A model generated the notes under the pieces. The model was given only the letters and a program-made list of their open reading frames with translations. It made no database searches and was not told where the DNA came from. Shown here in pieces: positions 12,689 to 23,800 of a DNA stretch of 64,000 nt (position 1 is its first letter; each line of letters opens with the position of its first letter). The DNA comes from Ridgeia piscesae (taxonomy: Eukaryota; Annelida; Polychaeta; Sabellida; Siboglinidae), in assembly GCA_025642075.2 (NCBI GenBank), contig JAODUO010000190.1:453501-517500 (forward strand), written 5' to 3'. The translations under genes were made by a program, and so were the position numbers.

Positions 12689-12760
12689 GTAAGTACCAAT
12701 CATGCTGGAAATTGCATCGCCACAGTCTCCGGTCTGTCTGACGCTCCCGTTAGCAGCCAG
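12689..12760 (+). CDS. CELF: Candidate alternative first coding exon 1a of CELF (ATG at 12702)
   Basis: A 72-nt segment lies between a strong acceptor (pyrimidine-rich tract, TTGCAG ending at 12688) and a donor CAG|GTAATG at 12761. From ATG 12702 (A at -3, in-frame TAA at 12690) the frame runs 19 codons (MLEIASPQSPVCLTLPLAA) and ends with two bases, AG. These join the C at 20640 to give Ser-Asn and then the internal Met of the next exon in frame, for a predicted 545-aa protein. CELF genes in vertebrates also splice several short N-termini upstream of a conserved internal Met. The segment begins with GTAAGT, so it may instead be, or also act as, a recursive-splicing exon (see findings). No transcript evidence is available here. 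Confidence 0.5.
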
Positions 12761-15594
12761 GTAATGTACCATTTGTATAAGTCACATACACACACATGTC
12801 TGTCACTAAGGTTGCCACATTCTTTGTAGTCTGGTAAGCACCTTTTACTTTTCCAGATCTAACAACTGACTGACTTAAGCAAAACTGTGGGTGTGGGTGT
12901 CAGTTATGTTTGATGGAGAGTAATGTCGAAGTTCACAGTGTACTATATTTCTACAATTGTTCCTTGCTAAGTTAATCATTGGATCTATTGATAGTTGGTG
13001 GCAGTTTAGTGAGTTTACACGACTTGCCAAAATCATAATTTGACTAGTTCTGAACATAAGTATACACTTTAAAAAGGCTACATGTCATATGGGACATTCG
13101 GAGGGTGTTATTATATTTTAAGAGCATCTATGCAAACACCAACTGTTATGTTTACAACTAACATAGTCTTACAATAATTATAGTAATTTGTGGTAAGTTC
13201 AACTCAGTTGCCAACAGTGCTTATTGATTTCTTATAAAGATGTAACTAGTAATAAAGGTAGCATGTCACACAGGATGCAGAAATTGTTTGTTTATACATA
13301 ATATTTTGCCAGGTTAACAAAATGTTTCAAAGTAAAAATGTTGCATACAATGAACACATTTTTCATGTAGTTTATGATGCTTACCAGTGTGTCACAGGAT
13401 GAAATGGGCAATTTCTACTATTCCATGATATTATGAAACATTCACAATTAGGTAAAGATGCCAATGCAATGCAAATTCCAATACACCTTGTGGTACTGCA
13501 TAGTTTTTGCAATTTGTGTTGGAAGTGGCTAACTAGCTAAATTGCAGTAGAAAAAACTATGCCCATTGGTCACCCAGGTTTGCCATGGACATTTTTGAAC
13601 AAACATTGTGAGTAGTATGGGGGGGGGTCGGTACAGTCTGGAACTGATTCCTCCAGTTGGTAGCATTATGTAAATGTTTTGGTGTTGAAATTGGCCAGTC
13701 TACAGAATACAGTGTAGTAGGAAGTTGCCTTTAAAAAACGTATTCCAGGAAGGAAGCATTTAGAACCTGGAGGTTGAAACAGGGAGTCATATAGACTCTT
13801 ATGAAAGTGGAAGCCTAATACTAGTAGTTATTGCAGATGATGGAGAGTGTAAATAACACATACAGTTAGTATGTGAGGTACTGCAGCCAGATCCAGTCCA
13901 GCTTTACAATACTGCCCATCAACGTATCAATCAAATGTGTCCATAATAGCAAGCTGTGGCATCTATTAGCTGTGGGTCTGAGTTCACCTTTTGTGGTTTA
14001 ACTGCACTCCTCTGGTGGCATACACAGCGCACACAACCGTTTCAAACACTGTTTATTCATTAACATAAACTGCACTATAACCGACATTGCCACGCAATAA
14101 ATCCCACTGCTAGTGCTGCAGTTGTTGTGGTGTTGTCAAATGACCAAGGTATACAGTAAGTCTCAGAGGGCACCAGTAAATGTAGCCACCTGTTACTTAA
14201 TCTCCATGTTAAAGGTATCACCAATTTGGAGGGTGCCAATTGAGGTACTAACTCAGGTGTTGTGCCAGTTTTGAAGGTAGGTAAACACTAAGCATTCAAA
14301 TATGCAAATGTCGCTCTGCCTATACAGTTAAAATTATACATTCACACCATTGGCATCCAATGCTACTTTACATCATTTGCATTAAATTTTGTGATAATTA
14401 TTTGCAATGAAGTCTTCTCTTTTTTTAACCTAAATTATGTGCACTACAAAATCTACCACTTGCCACTAACATGGTGAAATAAGTATTTATTAACGATTTC
14501 ACGGTTATTAATACATCGTTTTTCATTACTTTATAAACAACCATTTCTTATTCAGGATTACACAGTACATAGGTTTTCATTACTTTTAAGACTAGCAAGT
14601 AATGGATCCCTTGACGGATGAGCCTTGTGGGAGGGTATGGTCCTCCCTGTACTGCTGCCCTTAGTGCTCTGTACCTGCTGTAGTTTCCCTTCACTGCTCC
14701 CTATCAGCAGCCCCCCCTCCCACCTTTCATCCCCAACTAACTAGCACACATCCCTCTACACTTAGTCATCACATTTCAGATGTACTCTCTAGCTGTCTAT
14801 TCTCTTGCCTTCTCAGCCAGACCACTTCCCACCATCATCCAGTCTATGACTACAGTCCAAAATATAAATTTGGCTATGTAATTGTAAGAGAAAAGGAAAA
14901 CAGAAACTGAGAATCATAATCAAGGCCAGCCTCACTGATGACAGAGTTGTAAAGAACAGAGTAATTTGCTATCACCAAATATAAAAAGGTGATATACTTG
15001 TGTGCATCTATGTCAGCAAGTAAAGCACAGCACGACTCAGCATGTGTGGTCAAACTCAGTAGAACTAATGCTGTTATATCTAGACAATATCTAGCACTAC
15101 CACAGAGTGAGCACAAAAGATTTATAGCCAGTTTCTTCCAAGACACAGATATGGCTGTACCCACAATTCTGTGCATAATCTTCCAGCACAGCTGCTGATA
15201 AAACTGGCATTCCTGAATTTGTTCTAATCAAGATAACTGTTTTGCTGGTGGGAAGTGCCCCTGTATCAGATATGTTTGAGTGGTGAGTGTTTCCCTGTTT
15301 TATGTAGGTCCAGTCTGGGTAGTGTAAGGGTTAGATTATGGCTGTGTAGTGCCTGGTTGGATATCATTAGTAGTGGCAATTAGGCCAGCTGGGTGTAAAA
15401 TGAAGCTGTTGCCAGGATTTACCAGGCCGGAGCTGTTGTTTTCTCCCACCAGTATTCACAGGGGAAGGTTTTCTAGAGGTTGTCTAGGAGAGTTGGGTCA
15501 ATACAAGGGCATGTTCTGTGATTGTTGTCCAACAATTATGATTTGTTGTAATACAAAAAACCTGTTTTACAGACATTGCAGAAATATTATGTTT
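12761..15594 (+). other. Candidate intron or upstream DNA, nothing recognised
   Basis: AT-rich sequence between candidate exon 1a and the TA tract. Short open frames at 14874-15198 overlap on both strands and show no family motif. Confidence 0.5.
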
Positions 15595-15595
15595 G

Positions 15596-15597
15596 TT

Positions 15598-15657
<60 letters not shown>

Positions 15658-15797
15658 TACATATATACATATATACATATATACATATATACATATATAC
15701 ATATATACATATATACATATATACATACTAATACTATATACATACATACATACACACTATATATATATTATATATGTATATATTATATATATATATT

Positions 15798-15867
<70 letters not shown>
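15596..15867. repeat. Long (TA)n / (TACATA)n microsatellite
   Basis: About 270 bp of TATATA with a regular ATACATAT sub-array at 15650-15725. It accounts for the Tyr/Ile-rich open frames on both strands. Confidence 0.95.
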
Positions 15868-15868
<1 letters not shown>

Positions 15869-16242
15869 TTATATAAAACATAATTATGAGTGGCACTAAA
15901 TGTTCACCTTTGAAGGTGACATGTAATACTATTCATCGGATGATGTTTGTTCAAATTCCTGTTTGAAACAGTTTCAAATTCATATAAAAACATATTATGA
16001 CATTACGCATTTATATAATTGTACTTTGGTGATAAATCAAGAAATTGTAAGAATGATGGACATTTTAGTACTGTAGATAGTGAAACCCTAAAATAGCTTC
16101 ATATCAGAAATAATTGAAAGTCAATACACGTTTCTGTCTGCTCTTAGCTGGCAGTTATTTGCAGGACATTTGACGAATCTGCCACTTTCTACCCCACTTT
16201 GTTGTCAGTAGTGTGGGAATGACATAGATTTATTTTAATTAA

Positions 16243-16320
16243 GAGACCCGTCCACCCATCATTTGGATGGGTAAAGTTCAGGACAGGTCAGAAAATGGTC
16301 ATACATAAAGGCCAGGGATA
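16243..16320 (+). mobile_element. hAT-like MITE fragment
   Basis: AGAGACCCGTCCACCCATCA with TTTGGATGGG matches the left part of the 18648-18818 element. Confidence 0.55.
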
Positions 16321-17216
16321 CGATCCAACTAATCCACGTTAGCATGTAGGCTTGTATCTTTCCTCAAATGCAGTATGCACAGATCTTTAGTACTATTAAT
16401 ATTAAACAGCAATGTCTAAACTGTCAGTATGAGCATTGCTTTGGGGTTTACTGGACACATTTTGACAGGCAGAATAGCATCAACATATTAATTATTCCAG
16501 TAAATAAGTTAAATGAAGAACAGACAGTCTTGGAAGTATATTAGACATACATATTTGGTTTATAGCATGTCTTGAAATATGCACAATACAGAGTATCACA
16601 GACTCATTGTGAATGAACTGACATGTTTTCTCTCACTTTGGGCTCTGCTAATAATTATTGTTCCAGGAGTCATGTTTTGAGGAGCCACGAGTCCTTTGCA
16701 AACCTTGCGGTGGTCACAGGTGTGCTATTAACCATGCTGCTCGCATAATACTCTTAGGGGAGTGATTGACCGGGTATATAGTGGTAGTTATTACCGTAGC
16801 ATGTCTCATTTGTTTGTGTAGGCTAAAGAATTATGGGAAACTACAGTACATACCACTCTTTCTTGTGTTCTGGACTAGTGGTTCTCATGAACGTGTTTGG
16901 TTTTGGAGGCTGTGCATTCTCCAAACTGGCACCTAAACTGGAACAGTCACACCTCAGTAATGCAGCCACCTTGCAACAAAGATCACCATAAGAGAGTCCA
17001 GAACTATTCACATATCAGTAAAGTAGAAGAAATTAGTGATGCTAATACAATCACCTTGCTATACTGCCACTTGCCAAGTTCCAAGGGTGACCATAATACA
17101 AAGGTTTTACTGTACATTAGCCAGTCAGTGTGACACCAAATGCTGCATCTTTTAGTGCAGTGCCGAAGATGTACATTTAAAAAGTGGTACTGTAATTAAA
17201 TTAATGATATGTGTTT

Positions 17217-17240
17217 GAGTGTGTGTGTGTATTGTATGTG

Positions 17241-17277
<37 letters not shown>
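17217..17277. repeat. (GT)n(TA)n microsatellite
   Basis: Short GT run followed by about 20 TA dinucleotides. Confidence 0.95.
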
Positions 17278-17280
<3 letters not shown>

Positions 17281-17760
17281 ACACTTTCTATGAAGTGGTT
17301 CAAACAGGATTAAGGACTACAACTGCAAGTGCTACAAATAAATAAGACTAATGATGTAGTAATACAAATATTAATTTTTACACATGCATATGCACACAAA
17401 CTGAAACCACACTTTTGGCTAAACCCGAAATAAAACGCTAAATCTGGCCGAGTTGCCCCGTCTGATCTTGGCCGACGTCTATGCCAGGCAGTCTGCAATC
17501 ACATGTACTTTGAGAATGTTTATTGTGTCACTTCCGATCTGTGAGCACAGATTGATTGAATCTACCGTTCAGATAGTACAGATACACTGTTTGACCCACA
17601 CAATCAGAAGCCCGAGTTCCCGGCACACAAAGACAGTGTGGCTGCACTCGTACGCCAGCCCCCTGATACTTAACTGCAACTACGGGTCACAGTAGACAGG
17701 GAAGTCAGACTCGGTGGATAATATGTGTGTGAGGAATACACTGTGACTGTCGTGTTCAAC

Positions 17761-17825
17761 ATGTCCTACAGTGATTCTGAGCAGATCTCTGAGATACACA
17801 TTGGTGCAAAAAAGTTGAAAGCCAG
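17761..17825 (+). CDS. CELF: Candidate alternative first coding exon 1b of CELF (ATG at 17761)
   Basis: ATG at 17761 has a good context (A at -3). The upstream frame is closed by TAA ten codons earlier (GGA TAA TAT), with no other ATG between. The frame runs 21 codons (MSYSDSEQISEIHIGAKKLK then A) and ends with AG before a near-consensus donor CCAG|GTAAGC at 17826. The two leftover bases join the C at 20640 to give Ser-Asn-Met in frame, the same junction as exon 1a, for a predicted 547-aa protein. I see no clear acceptor just upstream, so the exon may start at a transcription start site in the comparatively GC-rich stretch 17440-17760. This is the best first-exon candidate in the window. Confidence 0.6.
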
Positions 17826-18647
17826 GTAAGCTTTTGAGGCTTCTTGTATGAATGTGGCAGCTCACCATATGTACGCGTCCATACTGTATGAGCCAACTGG
17901 TTTTGCTAGGGCACCTCCCATTTTGTGGTTTCCCTCGTAGAAGCTACATCATGGGGAAGTGTGAGCACATAGCCCAGTTCACACATGAGAACTTGTGACT
18001 ATGCTGACATTAGGGTTTAGTTTTGCTGGCTGGTCTGTGGCACGGCAGAGAAGGAATGATTCCATGTAGTCTTGTTTTTGGCACTCATGATTGTCATGGA
18101 ATGATTCCCATATTTGTAAATATAGGATTTGACGAAAACTGTAGCAAGACATTGAAAAATGTGTGCTATTGTGGTTATGATCACTTGTTCTCTCACATTC
18201 ACCAGTAGAACGTTTTATCATCAGGGATTCAAATTTATGTTGACCATCAGTTGTAGCCCAGTTAATTTTCTAAATGTGAAAGACAGACTCCAGGACAGAT
18301 ATACAATCATGCTGACAAAACGAGATGTAAAATGTAGTGAACTGGGGCAGTAATCTTGTGTATTATTTCCACTGTGGTTGGTGTGAACGTGGTGACCAGT
18401 CAACTAGCATCTTTCCATGAAATACCCATGAAATACCATCAAATCCATCTTAGGGGCAAATCCACCATACTGAGATCTGGCACAGTCTCACATTAGAGAC
18501 TGTTTTAGGGGTGATCTCATATGTTGGCATAGTCAAGAATAATGTGCATTAGTACTAATGCACTCGCCTCTCTCACCCATACGTGAGTGATTCAGAATGA
18601 CTCCCAAAACAACAGCCAATAGCCTCTGGACTGAACTGATGCAAGAT

Positions 18648-18818
18648 CGTAGCTTTATGCAGAGACCCGTCCACCCGTTATTTGGACGTGTAAAACGGTT
18701 GTGGATGGTTAGAAGTATCAGCGGACGGGTAAACAAATTAAGGATGAAAAAACATAACATCCACTTGTCCACCCAAAAAGTGTGACTGGCAATTTTTTTA
18801 TCCTGCATAAAGCCCTGG
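18648..18818 (+). mobile_element. hAT-like MITE with near-identical flanking repeats
   Basis: Ends are GTAGCTTTATGCAGAGACCC and, inverted, CAGGGCTTTATGCAGGATAA. They share the inverted core GCTTTATGCAG. The flanks read TGCAAGAT (left) and GGCAAGAT (right), 7 of 8 bases identical, which fits the 8-bp target duplication of hAT elements. About 170 bp, non-coding. Related pieces at 7064, 8180 and 16243. Confidence 0.65.
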
Positions 18819-18867
18819 GCAAGATGGTGTCTGATCATGGCTAGTACGCAAATCACCCACCTTGCTG

Positions 18868-18878
18868 CAAATATATAC

Positions 18879-18946
<68 letters not shown>

Positions 18947-18952
18947 TACACA
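18868..18952. repeat. (TA)n(CA)n microsatellite
   Basis: TATATA run of about 60 bp followed by CACACACACATACACAC. Confidence 0.95.
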
Positions 18953-19169
18953 CCTGAAAGGTGTGTATACGGAGGCTGAAAATGTTTGTTTGCTTCTGTA
19001 CAATTCATGTACACCTTAGCTTGCAAGCTTTACCACATGTCAATGTCATAGTTCAATTGCTCTGTAACGTTTACATATATTTATATTGCGAAAGTTTCAA
19101 TAGTTGCTTATTTGAATTGCATATTATTTATTGTCAAACCATCAGTATTTATTGATAGTGTGGCACGAT

Positions 19170-19390
19170 TGTCTGACTTAGAACAATTAATTCATTGAGG
19201 AGGCTGCAGTTTAAGTCCATCCTTTCAAAGCTTGAGCCGTTTCATTCACCCCAACCCACTCATGGTGCTTGCACTGTTCAGAACAGACATCCAGACCTGT
19301 TGGTCCCGACTAATAGGTATCTATACTGGGGGAAATAAAATGTCCCTCTCATGTGTACCTGCTGTGGAAGCACAGGGAATATAATAACAC
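19170..19390 (+). mobile_element. SINE family A body (second copy)
   Basis: Shares TTTCATTCACCCCA and GGTCCCGACTAATAGGTATC-type segments with the SINE at 9528-9790. The tRNA-like head is weak or lost. Confidence 0.5.
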
Positions 19391-19700
19391 AGGGGTGCAG
19401 GGGCTAGAGCTTCCCACTCTCTCGTAAGAGAACCCGGGTTTGAATCATGTGTGCCATGTCTAACCTTGGGCAAATGTGTTCACTCTACATTGCTTCAGTT
19501 CACTCAGCTGAATGATTGAGTAACTGGCTATAGACAAGTGGATATTTGTGTATGAATAGTCTTTGTGCATTAATTGCAGCGTGACTGGATACTTCTCTGA
19601 GACATCGAGATGGTGTCTGATTGAAGCATGCCCACCAGGGAGTAAAGTGTAAAGTGCTTTGAGCAATCCTTACAATTGGATACTGTGGTATTTAAAATAA
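19391..19700 (+). mobile_element. tRNA-derived SINE (family B), copy 1
   Basis: B-box-like GGGTTTGAATCATG at about 19436. The body has GAGTAACTGGCTATAGACAA and GTGCATTAATTGCAG, and the tail is AAGTGTAAAGTGCTTTGAGC. Aligns along its length with 50622-50935. The GTAAAGTGCTTTGAG tail is of the kind shared with CR1/L2-type LINEs. Confidence 0.8.
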
Positions 19701-20639
19701 AACATGATAATTTCTAATTCCCAACCTGTTGGCATCAATAAATAGAAGTAAGGACTGCCAGTTATAGTACTAGACAGTAGAGGAATGTCACTTGCTTCTA
19801 ATTATTATGAGAGTTATCTCAGTTTGAAATCCATGTCTTGTTACTTTTTGCAGTAGTATTTAGTGAACAGCTGGTGGAACTTGTTTGACCGGGGTCCATT
19901 GCCTCGTGATAAACATAGCAGTGATTTTTACGTAGTTTATTTTCTACGTGGCTACATCATGCATCTCTCTCGTCTTGTCTCGTCTTACTTGTGATTTCAG
20001 CTAATTCTCTAACCGGAATTTACCTCTAAAATATAGATATAAAATAACATGGCTTGGCATTAATGGTTGCTCGACTGTCCAGAGCAGGTAAAACACATGG
20101 TCAGGCAGGCTGCCATAGAACACCACTTGCCCAGACTGGCAAGTAGAATTTACACGTAGTAGGTTTACTGCAGGTGTAGAGGCAGCACTCAAACAAATCA
20201 CTGGTGCAAGTCAAAATTTGCATTTTGCAGTGTTTGATGTTACCCGACAGTTGTGTTAATCATAATTTTTATAAATGGGATGTGGCCTACCCCCGAGGTA
20301 ATTCTGAGTTATCTGTTAGGGTGTAGTGTGAACTACACAGCAAGAAGCTGAACAGACAGTTGGTTTTGTGTGTTGATGTTACCCTATCAACCGATGACAA
20401 ATACACACAGCAGGACCAACAAAATATAATGGTCCTTTTTAAAGGTGTACATCTCATGCATGTTTTGGGAACTCATAGGTTTGATGTGAGAATGAAAGTC
20501 TAGCTGTGCGCGAACCTGTTGAACAAGTTTATCTGATTACCGGTAATCAGCATCCGGAAAGGAAAAATGCTGTGCTTTGGAGCTGTTTGTGTGAGTCACC
20601 TCTATTCCATAAACCTCACCACGTACTGTTTACTTGCAG

Positions 20640-20806
20640 CAATATGAATTCCCCTCAGACAGACCCTGATCCGGACGCGATCAAGATGTTTGTGGGCCAG
20701 GTGCCACGGTCCATGGATGAGGAGGACCTTCGCAAGATGTTTGAGGAGTTTGGGCCCATCTGTCAGCTGAACGTGCTACGAGACAAGGTGACAGGCATGA
20801 GCAAAG
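20640..20806 (+). CDS. CELF: CELF exon 2: internal start and first half of RRM1
   Basis: Acceptor TTACTTGCAG ends at 20639. The internal ATG is at 20644 (A at -3) and the donor is AAAG|GTAAGC at 20807, leaving one base (phase 1). It encodes [14 protein letters not shown] followed by RNP2 MFVGQVP and the first helix and strands of RRM1, up to DKVTGMSK. The vertebrate proteins have the comparable [11 protein letters not shown] start. The frame is also open upstream through the acceptor to an ATG at 20506, so an unspliced upstream start is formally possible. The loop DKVTGMSK lacks the extra residues found in vertebrate CELF1/2. Confidence 0.95.
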
Positions 20807-23800
20807 GTAAGCGACTTCCATTGCCAGTGACTGCAGGTGAACAATGGCAGTGTAATGGTTCTAAAAGATTGCCGTATATGATATGAACGTATAATGAGGC
20901 TGGACTGATTTGGCTTGCAATCCTGTAGACGTAACAGTGGAACTTCACTGGATGGCCACCTTGATAATACAGTCCCCATTATGTAGTCAGGTCATTCAGC
21001 CACTCCAAGGATGACCTTATTAGTGAGGTTCCATGACCTTAACCCTGCGACCGGCCAGTGACAATCCTGTTGCATACTGTTATAATAAAAATCATAACTC
21101 TGGAAATACTTATCATAAAAATATGAATGATGCATCATTTTGCTGCTAAATGAACTCTTTATTATAATATAATTATTACTATCTCTATTATGTCAGATAA
21201 TCATTGTTATATTATTAGCTGAACGTCATCCAAAAAATTACGAAAATGCGCTATCCTGCTCACAAATAATTACTGAACGGACAAATTTCTTACTTCCTGC
21301 GAGACAAATGTAGCCATACATTTTAGCTGCCAAATAAAAAAAAATAATCAAATCCGTTGAATTTTTTTTTTAATCTCGAGGTAGGCTGTTTTAGGCTGGC
21401 CAATCCCTGCTACATTGCCTCTGGCGCAAACCCGCGGCACAGCGGTTAAATGTGGTGCTGACAAATGGTCAATTTTTCAGACCAGAAAGCATCCAAAGCC
21501 GTTCTAACTATTCCAACTACCGGGTAGTATAACAGTCATATTCTTGAATACTATCAGTTTTGTCAAAACATGACGTGGTAACTTTAGATAATCCGAAGTA
21601 AACATTTGAATCTAGAAAGTTCTTCGACACGAATGTCCGCCATCTTGTTGTTTACTTCTGCTCTGGCGGGAAGATGACGCGGTGTTTGAAAGCTTGGTTC
21701 TGATTCGCTGGACCAGCCCCATCCACATGTTTATTTTCCCAGATTGGGCAAGAACATAGTTCTCTATTGGTGCCCCGTATGCGTGGGTCGGGCCTTTATG
21801 AATGGATGCGTAAATTCGTCATGGAAGGCATAGTAAACCACCCAAATTTTGTTTTGTCCGCCTGCGTGTAGCTAGCTGTCATTCCATCTGCTCATGAATA
21901 AATATACATCATTTTGAAAAATATGTCAGCTATCCGATGGTACCAAATGTGCGAGGATCGGTTACAGATTACACAAACTAAAAATGTTTTTATGCAGGAA
22001 GGTGTTTTCTTTCCGATTAATTGGCCATGGCCGGTCGCAGGGTTAACAGGGTCCATATGGGGCCTTAAAATCTTTGAAAATGTTGTGGCAACAAGACATT
22101 TTGGTAACAGGACATTTTGGTAGCAGGACATTTTGGTAAAACCAAAAAACTAACTTTAAAGTTATTCTTCTTTGTGAAAACACTGTGGCTAATAATAATA
22201 ATTGTATGCATATTAATCAGTAAATCCGAAAGAATGTAACTCTGGTTGTATTGTTCTGTAACGATTTATTCCATATTCAAACATGTGTCCTTTATTAATA
22301 CTGCTTCCAATGATGCACATTTGGTACATCGAGTTACAAAATTTCTAGTGGTCAGGAAAGTACTAGTGTTCAGGGCAGAGTCTCTAGTCTCTACAGCTGA
22401 GTCAGATGAACAACAGCTAGTGTTCAGTGCAGAGTCTCTAGTCTCTACAGCTGAGTCAGATGAACAACAGCTAGTGTTCAGTGTAGAGTCTCTAGTCTCT
22501 ACAGCTGAGTCAGATGAACAACAGCTAGTGTTCAGTGCAGAGTCTCTAGTCTCTACAGCTGAGTCAGATGAACAACAGCTAGTGTTCAGTGGAGAGTCTC
22601 TAGTCTCTACAGCTGAGTCAGATGAACAACAGCTAGTGTTCAGTGCAGAGTCTCTAGTCTCTACAAGCTGAGTCAGATGAACAACAGCTAGTGTTCAGTG
22701 CAGAGTCTCTAGTCTCTACAGCTGAGTCAGATGAACAACAGCTAGTGTTCAGTGCAGAGTCTCTAGTCTCTACAGCTGAGTCAGATGAACAACAGCTAGT
22801 GTTCAGTGCAGAGTCTCTAGTCTCTACAGCTGAGTCAGATGAACAACAGCTAGTGTTCAGTGCAGAGTCTCTAGTCTCTACAGCTGAGTCAGATGAACAA
22901 CAGCTAGTGTTCAGTGCAGAGTCTCTAGTCTCTACAGCTGAGTCAGATGAACAACAGCTAGTGTTCAGTGGAGAGTCTCTACAGCTGAGTCAGATGAACA
23001 ACAGCTAGTGTTCAGTGCAGAGTCTCTACAGCTGAGTCAGATGAACAACAGCTAGTGTTCAGTGCAGAGTCTCTAGTCTCTACAGCTGAGTCAGATGAAC
23101 AACAGCTAGTGTTCAGTGCAGAGTCTCTAGTCTCTACAGCTGAGTCAGATGAACAACAGCTAGTGTTCAGTGCAGAGTCTCTAGTCTCTACAGCTGAGTC
23201 AGATGAACAACAGCTAGTGTTCAGTGCAGAGTCTCTAGTCTCTACAGCTGAGTCAGATGAACAACAGCTAGTGTTCAGTGCAGAGTCTCTAGTCTCTACA
23301 GCTGAGTCAGATGAACAACAGCTAGTGTTCAGTGCAGAGTCTCTAGTCTCTACAGCTGAGTCAGATGAACAACAGCTAGTGTTCAGTGCAGAGTCTCTAG
23401 TTTCTACAGCTGAGTCAGATGAACAAAGCTAGTGTTCAGTGCAGAGTCTCTAGTCTCTACAGCTGAGTCAGATGAACAACAGCTAGTGTTCAGTGCAGAG
23501 TCTCTAGTCTCTACAGCTGAGTCAGATGAACAACAGCTAGTGTTCAGTGGAGAGTCTCTAGTCTCTACAGCTGAGTCAGATGAACAACAGCTAGTGTTCA
23601 GTGCAGAGTCTCTAGTCTCTACAGCTGAGTCAGATGAACAACAGCTAGTGTTCAGTGCAGAGTCTCTAGTCTCTACAGCTGAGTCAGATGAACAACAGCT
23701 AGTGTTCAGTGCAGAGTCTCTAGTCTCTACAGCTGAGTCAGATGAACAACAGCTAGTGTTCAGTGGAGAGTCTCTAGTCTCTACAGCTGAGTCAGATGAA

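Noticed and set aside
15349..15837. 162-codon plus-strand frame
   Set aside because: Its second half is (TA)n-encoded Tyr/Ile. The first half has no known motif or exon boundaries.
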